DNA of 64,000 nucleotides from Bostrychus sinensis (lineage: Eukaryota > Chordata > Actinopteri > Gobiiformes > Eleotridae). The stretch lies in assembly GCA_020698575.1 (NCBI GenBank), contig CM036242.1:16845124-16909123 (forward strand), in the 5' to 3' direction. A model generated the notes under the pieces. The model was given only the letters and a program-made list of their open reading frames with translations, had not been told where the DNA came from and ran no database searches. Position numbers and translations under genes: made by a program. Of this stretch, positions 1 to 12,021 are shown piece after piece (within the stretch, counting starts at the first letter, position 1; every line of letters begins with the position of its first letter).

Positions 1-921
1 TAATATGTACATCTTTACAGTCTTTGATTACACTCTACTGGAAAGATTGAGCAACACACTATTATTCTTGTGCTTGGCTTTGGCTCAAGATGAGAACATA
101 ACATTTAATATGGGACTACGTAACTTTCCTTGCATCAGAAAATGCCATTAAAAATGTGTTTTGTTATGAAAACTCCGGTCTGTAATAATCTTACATTCTA
201 TGGCATGTTTATAAATCTTTTCTTGCCGCATTGAGATTCTCCACAGCAGCTTTCACACACTTTTGAATTACAATAATTTGCTGGCATGAATTGTTTACGC
301 AGTTAATTTAAATGGCAGTACATTCAGTGACTACCCAGGTTCTCATATACACAGCTGCACTGCCCAGGGGTAGTTTAGAGCTCCAGCAAATGCCAAATTG
401 GCCATTAATAGTCAGGTATAATAAAAAGCTGTGTTGTCTCGTGATGAAGTGCGTGGTACTGTTTTCCTTCAATAAATGTCAGAAAGTGAATGCTGGGGTC
501 TTTCCTTTCTGCAGGTTGTTGGGAACAGTGTTGCTTCTATGTTGAATGATGGCTTCTTTTACTGTGACAAACATTGCTCATGTTGACAGGACTCCATATT
601 CACCTCGGTGCTTTGGGGGCTAGATCAACGGTTTCTTACAGAATTCAACTCAAGGTCAGCAACATGGCCAACACAGAAGCAACCAGATGTCTTTCTAAGC
701 CATGCCTCACAGCAGGATTGCATGTTATTTCATGTTGCCATCATAAAAAGCTACAGTAAGTAACTGCGACAAAATTCCCACTGGTAACACAAACGGATAA
801 GACATGATGCCAGCGGAAACCATGATGCAAACAGTAGAATTCTTAGGAGACGGCAAGCAGAAAAGCACAAAAACAGTTGCCTCCGGTACATTGTAACCAC
901 ACATATCCAATGACAAAAAGC
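1..921. other. No gene seen
   Basis: AT-rich sequence with only short chance open frames on both strands. No family-level similarity or splice-consistent exon was recognised. Confidence 0.6.
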
Positions 922-1055
922 TGTGGCGGAAAGTAACTACATACTTTTACTCAAATAAAACTTTTTTTAAAACATGTTTTAAAACATATTTTACTCCCAC
1001 TTAAGTAAACTTTTGAAATATTTTTTTGACCTCAGTGGCAAAATGGGTTGTAACA

Positions 1056-1190
1056 GAAGTAGTAGTAGTAGTAGCAATGGTAGCAGCTTCAGTAGTGTAG
1101 TAGTAGTAGTAGTAGCATTAGCAGTGGTAATAGTTGTAATCAATAGTGGCATAGTAGTGGCAGTAGTCCAAGCGGTAATAGTACTAGCAG
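1056..1190. repeat. (AGT)n trinucleotide microsatellite, imperfect
   Basis: Runs of AGT/GTA interrupted by GGC, CAA and similar units. The small open frames rich in Val or Ser across it are artefacts of the repeat. Confidence 0.9.
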
Positions 1191-1242
1191 TAAATAGTTT
1201 CTTGATAAGTGCTTCTACTTTGAAGGCGCCATATTATGCTTT

Positions 1243-1520
1243 TTGGCTTTTTGAAATAATTTTGGACATTTTTGCAATAGTATTTCACATTTTATAACTT
1301 AAAATAATGTATATGTATGCTTGGATCCCCTTCTGACAATGATGGGGACTGGACAGAGCATAAAACGTTCATTTAGCACAGCTATTAGCAACATGATGCT
1401 AACAGATAGATAAATGAGCTGACTGTTTTGTGTTGGAAGTTTAAGCGCTGAATGAGTCCCATGTTTTTGAGGTGCAAACATTATAACATGGTGAAAAAGC
1501 TCAAGAATGTCAATTTAGGA
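1243..1520. repeat. Local direct duplication, unit 1
   Basis: Pairs with 1941-2362. Shared landmarks are GGCTTTTTGAAAT, GGACAGAGCATAAAA, TAGATAAATGAGCTGACTG and TTTTTGAGGTG.AAACATTATAACAT. The offset is about 697 bases at first, then about 846, because unit 2 carries roughly 145 extra bases. Confidence 0.8.
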
Positions 1521-1940
1521 TAATAGGGGATTTTGAATTAACAGTACTTGAGTATACATTTGCAAAAAACAAAACAAATGATATTACAACATCACAGACA
1601 GTCGCTAAAAGCATATTAATAGAACTCATTTGATAAAGAGATAGAACACAGATATTGAGTTGTTAATAGGAGGCTCATTCTGTCCATAAGGCCGTCTGTA
1701 AAGCAGTGTTAATAAAAAGGACTGAAGTTGAGTGGTTAGCTGAACTGATTTGACACTATTAAAAAAGATGATCTACAATGAATAAAGCAGAGATATAAAG
1801 ACACTAAAAGAGAGTGAGATGGCCTCAGAACTAAAAATGACAATAATGAGTGAGATGTTCTGTACCAGGAGAATTATCAGATCTGTTCTTTTTCAAGAAT
1901 CAGGATCCTCAAAATAAGTTATATATATTATCCTTTTTTC

Positions 1941-2362
1941 AGGCTTTTTGAAATCAATTTGGACATCACTGCACATAGTATTTCACTTTTGATAACCTAA
2001 AATAATGCATATGTATAGAAAATGCTTGAATTAGGTGTCTGTCACCCCTGCTGGCAACAGTGGGTTATGGACAGAGCATAAAATGGCTATTTAACAACAG
2101 GTAGATAAATGAGCTGACTGCTTCATAGTGATGGATATGCAATCTCTGAAATCAGAATGAGTCCAGGGACACTGTATGGACTTTAGAAACACACAGGAGC
2201 ATTTCCGGATTTCAGTTAGACTGAGCATTTCCAGATCGTTAGAGGACAGGTTCATCATAAAGGATTACTCAAACAAGCGTGAATGAAACAAAATATTATT
2301 TCAGGTATGTTTTTGAGGTGTAAACATTATAACATAGTTAAAAGCTCAAAAAAAGTTAATTT
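1941..2362. repeat. Local direct duplication, unit 2 (with ~145-bp insertion)
   Basis: Diverged copy of 1243-1520. The extra stretch is about 2162-2305. Part of the same family appears inverted at 35655-35760 (GTATGCTCTGTCCAT, ACACCTAATCCAAGC), so this is a dispersed repeat as well as a local duplication. Confidence 0.78.
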
Positions 2363-2506
2363 TGGTAACCTTTATGTAAACTTTACATTTAATACTTTTC
2401 CTTCACCTGTAGTAATATTTCACTTGAGTTCTACTACTGAATAATTTGTATTACTTTAAACTCAGTATACTGCAGTACAGATTTTTGAGTACTTCTTCCA
2501 CTTCTG

Positions 2507-3377
2507 GTTTAAGGAAACACCTCATTGTCTCTCTTGAACTTTGAAAATGATCCAAGATGAATTATGAATGAACACTCATTGACTATAAAAACTCCCCACT
2601 TCATTCCACTATTGCATGTGTATTTTTCTTTTATAAATTGTATTTTGAATGGTTGTTTACGAGTCTTGGTGTACAGAATTCCTAGTGCTGCCTTAACTTT
2701 GAACTCGGTCACACAGAGCTTTATTCCATATGGTTAAATATGTGTTCTGAAAGGAGATGGCCCTTCTGAACACTTAGCTGGCCACAAAGGGAATAACGAT
2801 ACACTCAGTGAATGGAGCATTGCCTTAATTTATTCCACACATAAACTCACACCTATTGACTTTCAGGAATCATTTTTAATGTGTGTTTTAAGTATTTCGA
2901 CCTCATTGAAGCTAGTGTTTCCGCTACTCAACTCGCACTACTTTTACACATAATGGGCATAGGTTATAGGATAACACAGTGAATCTCTTCAATGCAAAAC
3001 TCATTCAAATTCCACTTAAGTAATGATGATTTCTGCAGATTAAACTAGCTCTCATTCAAAGCATCTGTCTCTAACATGTGAAACTCTGATAGATTTCCAC
3101 TTACACCGCCTGGAAACTAATAAAATATGTGATGTGTTACAAATGCTTCCATTATGGTCAGGCATCACCTTTATTCTTCATTTCCCAGGTGTCACTGAGT
3201 GGTTTTAGGCCTATGGGAGCCATCCACTGCTCTCATTAGAAACCTTGTTGTGACCCTGTCTTAAACATGTCGTCTGCATGCGTCTCAGCGGCACGATGCA
3301 TTACTTAAGAGCCCATTGATTGCTGGTGTGAATCACTAGGCCTCTGATGGTCTTCTTGGCTGATGAATTCAGATGGA
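2507..3377. other. No gene seen
   Basis: AT-rich intergenic sequence. The 67-codon minus frame at 2509-2712 has no recognisable motif and is probably a chance frame. Confidence 0.55.
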
Positions 3378-3545
3378 CATTGACATCCAGAGCCTCCCCG
3401 CAGTTCAATTTCCTCCCGCATCAACACACCAGTCAATAATGCTTTGCATCGATAGGGCGAAAAGATGGGAAGGCGTTTTTGTCACCTGAGTTACCTGCAG
3501 CTACTGACAGCTGACCTAAAGATCATATGGAACAAGTACACAAGG
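3378..3545 (+). repeat. Dispersed duplication, copy 1
   Basis: Matches 5322-5475 in the same orientation, with landmarks ACCAGTCAATA.TGCT, TTTTTGTCACCT, GCTACTGACAGCT and TATGGAACAAGTACA. Function unknown. It may be part of an unrecognised repeat or a segmental duplication. Confidence 0.75.
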
Positions 3546-4526
3546 CTCAATGAAAGGCAAAGGTGAACAAGAAATGTATCTAGATACTATATTTAAGCAA
3601 CACTAGTACAATTTGGACCTTGAAATAATGTTTTGAAAATTATTTTAGTTTGAGCTTCTAATGCTGCTAATGCTAACCACAACACCATCGTTCTTTTTGT
3701 CATTAGTTCTTTATTACTTCCTGACCAGCCAGACTATCTCTTTTCCTCTTTTATACAGAAGAAGATAATCTGATATCCCTCTATTTCATTTTTATTTCTT
3801 TGGGCAGGACAATCACAACAGAGTAACCAATAAAAGAAATGAAGAGACCCGTATCCAAAACAAAAATGGTGCGATTGCGCGATCACTTTAGCTCATTTAC
3901 TGAAACCTAGTTCCAGTTGATCTTTTTCTTCAAACTTATATTTTAACAGGATTATCTGTTTGCTAATCATTTAGAACATTTCTCACACAGCCCTCACACA
4001 GAGACACACAGCTTTAGTGAATTTACTTTGTTTGGCCAATACATTAGTCCTGTTCACACATGGAAAGGGAGTTTGGCCAAAATGCTGTCTCTTTAATTAT
4101 AGAAACTTGAACCTAGCTGCAAAAATCTAAAACTTGTGAGGATCCAGCATCTGCTTAGAAGGAAATGACTTCTGTTTTACTGTTTTCACACAGAAATCCA
4201 ACAGGAAAAAAGGTCTCAGCCAGGGACACAATATACAGTATGCTTACAGAAAACAACATGTTTTCATATTTTTTTTATAAATATATAGATTTTAAAAAAT
4301 CATAAGGACTGAGGACACCTGTTTACTGTCAGGTTGGATCAGTAACTCAAGAGTATATTTCTAGCAGCATCACAAGAGGAGATATACAAACTCTTTTTCT
4401 TTCTATCAGAATAAATACATTTTTATTATTGTTACCAGTGCTCCCACTGATAGTGCTAAATATGTCTGCACGTAGTTTGCTGTTACTGTACTGTTTATTT
4501 CTGACAGACTGTATACAGACTAAAGA
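3546..4526. other. No gene seen
   Basis: AT-rich intergenic DNA with no recognised repeat or exon. Confidence 0.55.
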
Positions 4527-4640
4527 ACACCTCACTGCAGGTTCACTGCACATTATTGTAACCAAAGACTGTTGTAAAATATTGTACAGTACAATGCAGA
4601 AATCAACAAAATACACTTTCTCTATTTACATAAATATATT
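4527..4640 (+). repeat. Direct repeat, unit 1
   Basis: Pairs with 5018-5127, offset ~491. Shared blocks include CACTGCAGGTT, GTAACCAAAGACTG, TGTAAAATATTGT and TTACATAAA. The copies are well conserved for intergenic DNA, so the duplication is fairly recent or belongs to a repeat family. Confidence 0.82.
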
Positions 4641-5017
4641 CTACCTGCATAAAAACTGTCAGGTTTTAGGAAGAGAAAATATCCTCAGTCTCCTGTTCAT
4701 TTATTTAAAGTATGAATCCTAAATGCTCTCCATACTAAATCAGTGAGAACTGCAGTCACTGAGAGCAGGACTCGGAGTCTGAGCTGTTGTGTGAAATGAG
4801 TGAATGTGCACATGAAGTCACCTGATCACAGTCTGATCATATTGATGCAGAAAGTTTTTGGGGGATATTTTAAGAGTTTTGATTGCAGAAAAACATTTTG
4901 CAAAGAAAAACCTTTGTTTTGAGAACCTGAAATCCTGTTTGGATTTTCTGTGTGACCTTTTTTTGCAAATTACAATTCTGAATGGAGAAATGTGTCAAAG
5001 TGATGGAGAAAAACTGT

Positions 5018-5127
5018 AATGCACCACTGCAGGTTTACAGCACATCACAGTAACCAAAGACTGCTGTAAAATATTGTGCAGTACAGAAATCAGCAAAATA
5101 CACCTTCTCTACTTACATAAAAAAATT
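5018..5127 (+). repeat. Direct repeat, unit 2
   Basis: Second unit of the pair with 4527-4640. It leads straight into the (TAATAG)n tract at 5140. Confidence 0.82.
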
Positions 5128-5311
5128 GTATTAGAGTAATAGTAATAGTAATAGTAATAGTAATAGTAATAGTAGTAATAGTAGAGGTAGTAGAAGAGGT
5201 AGTTGTACATTTTACACTACTGCCAAACTATATTATTTTAAAGTAATAGTACATTTACTCTTGTATTATATTTACTATATGGTACTACTTTGAATTTTTC
5301 TTCCACCTTTG
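5128..5311. mobile_element. Fragment of (AGT)-bearing DNA element, copy B
   Basis: Contains TAATAG and AGT repeat units at 5140-5195 and ends TTCTTCCACCTTTG, the same terminus as copies A, C and D. The other end is missing or unrecognisable. Confidence 0.5.
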
Positions 5312-5321
5312 GTTCAAGGGA

Positions 5322-5475
5322 ACCTACCTGACATACTTACATACACATCAACATACCAGTCAATAGTGCTGTCCATCAATGGAAACAAGACGGATGGAAA
5401 GGCATTTTTGTCACCTTTATCTGCTGCTACTGACAGCTTTAAAGATTTTATGGAACAAGTACAGATAAAAAGGAT
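5322..5475 (+). repeat. Dispersed duplication, copy 2
   Basis: Diverged copy of 3378-3545, about 1.94 kb away. It directly follows the 3' end of an (AGT)-bearing element (ending near 5311). The open frame at 5309-5500 crosses this junction and is probably spurious. Confidence 0.75.
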
Positions 5476-5814
5476 TAGGCAAACAACATTATGTGTTTGA
5501 CTTAGAGAGATGTGGCACAAACATGTCTGTCATTAACCAGGGTGTAATTAAGCTCAGGTAACTGGGCAGTGAGAGTGATGGAGTCTCCAGACAACACGTG
5601 ATGATCAATGACTAAGAGAAGAGCAGTGTATCGGTAACAAGATGAGTGTCTCGAGTCTCTCAGCCCATTAGCACAGCCTTGTTTTCACCTACTCAGCCAG
5701 AGCAGTTTTGAAAACTAAAGGATCACTTATACTGATGTTACGTATGCAAATACAAACCCAAAGCACATTTAAAATGAACTGGGGTAAAATGAAGAACTGT
5801 TCTATGGCCTGTAA
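5476..5814. other. No gene seen
   Basis: Intergenic sequence without recognisable features. Confidence 0.5.
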
Positions 5815-6345
5815 TTTTCATCATAGGTTTACCTCAACTATGAGAGACAAAATGAGAAAAAAAAATCCAGAAAATCACAGTGTCTGATTTTTTAAAGAAT
5901 TTATTTGTAAATTATGGTGGAAAATAAGTATTTGGTCACCTACAAACAAGCAAGAATTGTGTCACTCACAGAGCTGTAACTTCTTCTGTAAGAGGCTCCT
6001 CTGTCCTCCACTCGTTACCTGTATTAATGGCACCTGTTTGAACTCGTTATCTATATAAAAGACACCTGTCCACAACCTCAAACAGTCCCACTCCAAACTC
6101 CACTGTGGCCAAGACCAAAGAGCTGTCAAAGGACACCAGAAACAAAACTGTAGACCTGCACCAGGCTGGGAAGACTGAATCTGCAATAGGTAAGCAGCTT
6201 GGTGTGAAGAAATCAACTGTGGGAGCAATTATTAGAAAATGGAAGACATACAAGACCATTGATGATCTCCCTCGATCTGGGGCTCCCCGCAAGATCTCAC
6301 CCCGTGGGGTCAAAATGGGGTCAGACAGGTTTGACTCTTAAAGCC
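5815..6345 (+). mobile_element. Truncated Tc1-type transposon
   Basis: The left part has the fish Tc1 landmarks ACTATGAGAGACAAAATGAG, ATTATGGTGGAAAATAAGTA and TTTGGTCA, followed by the start of a Tc1 transposase frame at 6105. The similarity stops near 6320, and no matching right terminal repeat follows, so at least two thirds of a ~1.2-1.6 kb element is gone. Immobile. Confidence 0.85.
6105..6341 (+). pseudogene. Tc1 transposase, N-terminal remnant
   Basis: 78 codons. The first ~70 form the paired-like helix-turn-helix DNA-binding region of Tc1 transposases (MAKTKELSKDTRNKTVDLHQ, AIGKQLGVKKSTVGAIIRKW, PRSGAPRKISPRG). The whole DDE catalytic domain is missing; intact Tc1 transposases are about 340 residues. 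After SPRGVKM the reading leaves the family. No function as a transposase is expected. Confidence 0.9.
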
Positions 6346-6709
6346 TGGGCTAGTTTGTTCCATATCTTTCTCATGCCACATTAAAGCCAGAAAAAGTTCA
6401 GCTATTGTCTTCTGCTTCTGTTGGTTAGCATTTGCAAAACAGATATATGTTATGCACCCAATCCTCTTTTGCATATTCAAGATACAGTATAAATGAGCCT
6501 CCTCTTTGCTTTCCCATGGGCTGCTTAGCGCTGGCATAGTCTTTGCAGCTACAGAGTTGTGCCTCCCCTTAAATTCATCTGAGTTCCAAGGTGCACCTAT
6601 TAAATGAAAAAGCCTGACTTGCTCGAAGAGGAGGGCGCTGTGTCTTGGTGTACACACACAGCAGCTGATTGAAGGAGAATGCCACTGATGGAAAATGTGC
6701 CAACTGCTG
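6346..6709. other. No gene seen
   Basis: Intergenic; the overlapping minus-strand open frames lack recognisable motifs. Confidence 0.5.
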
Positions 6710-6760
6710 AAGGAAGGAAGGAAGGAAGGAAGGAAGGTAGGAAGGTAGGAAGGAAGGAGG
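6710..6760. repeat. (GGAA)n tetranucleotide microsatellite
   Basis: About a dozen GGAA units with GGTA interruptions. The minus-strand frames with repeated FLPS motifs are translations of this repeat. Confidence 0.92.
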
Positions 6761-9700
6761 TAGTTGATAAAAAGGGGGAGATAAATATCCCATCAGCCCC
6801 AGGCATGGGATTTAATTTTCCTCTATGAGCATTTCTACTTCAGCTTGGGAAATTGATCATTTATATTCCCAGAGCAGGTGGAAAAGTGGAAGTGCTTGTG
6901 CGCATGTCTGGGGCAAGCAGGTTGTGTGTGAAATTCAGTGCTGTGTATGTGACTGAGAAAGAAGAGCATGAAAGCATAACTAACCGCGCCGAGGCCAGAA
7001 CAACGCTTCGCAGTGCCGATACACTTGTTACTCAGTTAAATGATTCAGCAGTAACAGGATCAACAGAAAAACAAAACAATCTGACGGTGGATGTAGTGGC
7101 TCGGGGTAGCTGACGGGAGCTGACAGGTAGATAAACACTCTCCCCACTGGCTGTTTAGCTGCAAACAATAACAAGCTCAAATTAATCACTCCTATTGAGT
7201 GATAGCCACTCTGTAGTTGACATTTCCATCATGCATCTTATGCTAAGGTACACAGCCCTGCTTCCATTGTGCATGTTCTCGCTATATTGCTCTGCTCGGC
7301 TCCTGTTCTTGCCCTTTTGTGAAATAAAAAGTCTTTCCTTTGCAGTATTCCTTATACACGCCACATGCAATGCGTCAACTCATGTCCTTGTCGGCTTGTT
7401 GCTCATAAATACACAAATACAGTGGTGAGCCCAGTACAAAACAATCTCTTCAGCCAGGCATGGTGACATTAAGATTACTTGACATCAACACACAAACACT
7501 CCCACGAGGCAGAACATGGAAACACATTTGCATTGAGTCAACTCCTCTGCCTGTAATACCTCAGAAAGCTGTACAGGGCCCTGCAGGCAGGCACCAGGAC
7601 TCAGGCTATAACTGAGATTATGACCTTGTTTAGACTTCTGTTGGAAACTATTTGTTTTCACTGCATGGGGAATAACTGTCACTGCAGCATAATAAAGACC
7701 ATTCAAACAAAACAGCCAAGAGAACAGCAAGTGAAATTATGTGAAATTCTTCAATGCACTTTTTTAAAACAAGCACTCAGAGGGCATAGACCTCTTCAAG
7801 AGAATAAACCCTATCTAACAAAAGCAACAATACAGTGCCTCTAACTGCCCTGGAGAGCTTCTATTTCAGGGTTAAATCCTCTTGTAAAAAAGAAATTTGA
7901 CTGAGGAATAGGTATGTGGTTCAGAGGACTTATACTATGGCCATGGGGCAATGGTCAGGATGCAAAACCAGACTTCGAATGGATTTTGAGGAGATTTATT
8001 TGACAGAATGCAATAATAATAGGAAAAAAACACACACATGGGCAGCAATAATAAGAAAACAGCTGCCCCATGCAAGGACCAACCGAGGAGTGAAGGTAAG
8101 TGCAGGTTTTTATACTGAAATAACAGAGGGTGCTTAATCTAATTACCAGGTGACCAATCCAGGATGAGGAGGAGGAAGTGAGGTAACTAAAACAGGAATG
8201 GAACTAACAAAATAAAAGTGACAACTAAAATCTTCAGAACACCTCTGTTGAAGCGGGACTCAGTAGAATTTTTGTCAGTGCGATAGTTAAATTGGTGGTT
8301 GTGGTGTGAATGAAGCGTCCGGCATCTCCTCCTGGGGTCTCTGGGCCGAAAATGACATTTGCAAGTCACTGACCCGGTGTCATTAAAGTCTCGGGTCTCA
8401 CAAGAAAGCAGATTAGCAACAAGCTAGCAATGGCTTTATTTCTCGATTTTCACACATCTAAAAAAAAAAAAAGGCTTTGTTTAGTATTAAAAAATAAAAA
8501 CAACAGCAACAGCTGACCTCAAAACTCAAAAACCTCATTATAAATATATACACTAATAAATATAAATAGCAGAAATAGATTGCAGTGTGTTCTGTGTAAA
8601 ACAGCAGCACCAAACAGCTTCAGGTGTCTCTAAACTAACCACCATCAACTATCTAACTGTATCTTTTTTAACTTTTTTTCAGGGCAGATTGGCAGTGAGG
8701 AAGACCAAGTGGCTCTGCTCAAATGGACTGATCTGTTCTTTTCTCTGTTATTATCTGACCTGTTTTTGAAAAGATCTTTTTAGAAAAAGACATCTCGCAG
8801 ATGGGAGCTGGCTCACATCGTTCACTTTAAAGTGGCTCGTTTGCGACTGACCCATCGCTAATATGAATGCGCTCTTTGATGGCAATGCAGAAGGCTTGTT
8901 ACACCAGCCAGACCTACTCACTTTTCGTTCTGAAGTGATGAGGGTCCGGAACTGTCCTATCCACCAATTATAACAATAAAATGCTTTCTGACAAGTTAAA
9001 TGTCTTTCTAATTGTGTTTAATTTAGATCCATTTGTTCAGCATTCTGCAAAATAAACTCAAACTGACAGGGACCAGACTAATTCAAAGGTGAACAAGGCT
9101 AACTTACACATATTCTTTAGGAGAAACAATTGCTAACAGCATGCAGACTCTACAGTAGCTCTGTTTCTGTGGTAATTATTATTGAAGCAGCGCGATCAGA
9201 GAAAATGTCCCCTTGAACAGCAACAGACCAGAGAAAAGTGGATAAGCAGTGATCTAGGTTTGAACAGAAAAGATTAGAAAAACATCTCCTTTTTTAAGAA
9301 GCATAATTTGTCTGTGCATCCTGTGATTGCGATTCAAGTGATGCCCTCGGCGGTGGCTCCCATGAGAGACGCTCCCGGAGAGCTGGGCTAATCAGATCGC
9401 TATGTTCTAAATTAGACCTCCGGGGAATAAAATGCCCAAACAAACTGAAACATTAAATGTGTTTCTCCCAACAAGGGGCAACCAGAAAGATCCCCCCTAA
9501 AGTGCTACCACTATTGGACTACCTCGACTCTAACTCACTTCTCTCTAATCTTGTCCTGGAAGTGTTTTGGTACATTTTTGTCCCGCTGTAACCCGCTGTA
9601 CTTTCTAACTAGTTTTCACAACACTCCAGTCAGGTAAGGTACAAACAAAATGGCATCCTACAGCTTTGGAGCACCTTAACAACACTACACTGTTTTTCTG

Positions 9701-10680
9701 ACAGAAAAACCTGGCCATAATCAGCTCCACTGTGCCCAGGAGAAGCCAGCAGTTTCATTACAACCACTCCCTCATATCCAAAATGGTGTAATTAGCCGAT
9801 ACAAGTGTGAGATCTCTGTTCTAATTAAGCATACATTTTCAAAACCCAACGTTGTGAAAACTTTCTGTAATGCATGCATTTATGTCGTACAAAAGTTACT
9901 CGTTAAAATGAAGACACAAGTTTGCTGAGTAACTTTACAAAGCTAATCAACATAAAATTGGAATGAGATGTACTGACCAAGCGTAGCAGGCAAAATGGCT
10001 TTCCACACAGTAAATCATCTGCCTCCATTTACTGTAGTCCTATCCTCTGTATCCTCTTCTCTCACACCAACTAAGTTCAAGATTTGGTATGTTATGTTTG
10101 TAATAGTGATAAATTCATAACTTAACTCATTTATCTCCAAGTGAATGTGCTTTAGAAAGACGCTGACAAACCACATTTACAACAGGAATCACGTCTAGAG
10201 AGACCATCTCAACTTCCCTCTAAAGACACAAACTCTGGACTTTTACAAGCACCAATCCCTGACTTCCATGTATAGCCAAGGTCACGACAATGCCTCGGAG
10301 GTTACAGGCCTTAACGTTTGGAGAAATTGGTCTTGCTCTGCTCCATATGTAATTTGCATCTGAACCAGCGCATGGATGGAAGATGAAAAGGTCCGGTGTT
10401 TCTTACACTCACCTGTCCCAAGAAAAAAAGAAGGTAATCTCAAAGCTAACAGTGGTTGTCAGGGACGGCTTGAGCACCTTGATCTTTATAACTCTTGCTT
10501 TTCTGAGGAGCCGTGGCAACAACAGTCCCTTGAGTGTTGGAGAGGAACCAGGTTTGATATGATAATTCAGCAGCTCGTCTCTTCACTGTGCCATATGCCC
10601 GACCTCTCTGTGGGGACAGCGGTGCAGCTGGCTCTCCTCACTGTTAATCAGTCTGATGGGTGGAGGGGGTGGGGTTTCCG
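6761..10680. other. Intergenic, no gene seen
   Basis: About 3.9 kb with no splice-consistent coding exon. A compact higher-GC block at about 9330-9450 stands out as a candidate conserved non-coding sequence, by composition only. An A-run lies at 8460-8472. Confidence 0.5.
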
Positions 10681-12021
10681 CTGTGGCCAAAGGTAACTAG
10701 ATACTTTTACTTACCTTATTTACTTATTGAGTATGTGCTGGGGTCCAAACAAATGTATAAAAAAATAATGAATAGACTATATTACAGTGTTTTTATGTAT
10801 TTACTCTGGAGTAAAGCGTACAAAAGTACAATGCGATATACACAATGGTACAATATGATTTCTGTTAGAAAAAACATGGTGCTATCATTTCCACTTTGAC
10901 AGCAGCTGATGTTTGAACTTGAGTCAGACTCTGATCATACTGGAGATGGATTTATAGACAATATTCCACTCTCCTCCAGGAAGCAGTATTTGGATAACAC
11001 TATTTTATTAATACTGAATGTGAACGATTTAGGGGAGTGCAGCTTTATAATAGAAGCTAAATATGCAAATTAGTGGATCGTTAAATTAATATGCACGTAT
11101 CTTGGTCCATTCATGCCTTGTTGAAAAGAGGGGGTTATTTTATGACCTGATAGGCAGTCTTGTTTATTTAGATAAAGTTGTTTGGATTGTATATTTTTGT
11201 GTATCTCTACTGCGCCTACTGCCTGGAAACTGATCTTCTATTTATTTAATGGTGTCTTATAAGCCGAAGTAAGGGCTGGACAGGTTTGTATGCAAGACAC
11301 AGTAATAAAAAATTAATTCATTCAAATTCATTCATACACTGAAAAAAGTTCCAACTTAATTGAACTGTTTCAATTGGTAACACATGATTGAATTTGGTTT
11401 GTTCAAATTAACATTTAACATTTTGACAGGTTTTGTCAAAGTGACTTGTTTCATCACATTTATAAATAAGAAATAAATGAATAAAATAATACTAATATTT
11501 TAGCACAGCAATATTTTAAATTAGTGAAATAGGAAATATTAAGATTTTTACAAAAAAAATAATAACTCGCACTAAAATAGCTTTTTAGTTTGAATCAAAT
11601 TATCATTTCAATTTAATCTGAAGAAAAAAGTCACTTTGACAAAATCTTTTGAATAAACCTAATTCAATCATGTGTTGCCATCTGAAGCTATTCAATCAAG
11701 TTATTTTAACAAAACACTTGTGTAGACTAGTATGGAGACCAAAGACACTCAGATCACATAATGTAAAGTGTCATAATGGAGTGGCAGGGCTGTATAATGG
11801 CCAGGCTTCAGGAACCTTGGCCCCAGATGCAATAAAACAGGGCAATTCCTCAAAAGGTTATAATAGTTGCAAAAAGTTCCAACAGCAGAATAATGTTTGT
11901 TTATGTTTTATATTTGTTAGATTTTTTTATTTGTATTTTTGTTTGTTTTGTGTGTGTATTACTTTTGAAATGTTTTGCAGTACTTTTACTTGAGTACAGA
12001 TATGGAGTACTTCCACCTCTG
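10681..12021. mobile_element. Short-TIR DNA element, copy C, with a nested MITE
   Basis: Begins CTGTGGCCAAAGGTAACTAG then ATACTTTTACTTA, and ends TTACTTGAGTACAG...GAGTACTTCCACCTCTG. These ends match copies A, D and E. The foldback MITE at 11337-11716 interrupts it. No transposase frame is seen. Confidence 0.55.
11337..11716. mobile_element. Foldback MITE with ~120-bp inverted ends
   Basis: The left end (TACACTGAAAAAAG..., AACACATGATTGAATTTGGTT, TTTTGTCAAAGTGACTT) is matched by the reverse complement of the right end (AACACATGATTGAATTAGGTT, TTTTGTCAAAGTGACTT). The AT-rich centre has no coding potential. The exact ends and target duplication are not resolved. Confidence 0.8.

Larger units (their letters stand above)
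922..2506. mobile_element. Short-TIR DNA element with (AGT)n core, copy A
   Basis: Starts near TGTGGCGGAAAGTAACTAC and ends GAGTACTTCTTCCACTTCTG. These ends are roughly inverted copies and match a common fish non-autonomous family with ends like CAGTGGTGGAA and ACTTGAGTA-type internal motifs. The (AGT)n tract at 1056-1190 lies inside it. I see no clear target duplication, so the exact ends are uncertain. An internal direct duplication fills much of it. Confidence 0.55.

Noticed and set aside
1013..1297. Ser/Val-rich 94-codon membrane-like protein
   Set aside because: Arises from the (AGT)n repeat inside a transposon-like element.
6575..6806. FLPS-repeat protein on the minus strand
   Set aside because: Translation of the (GGAA)n microsatellite.
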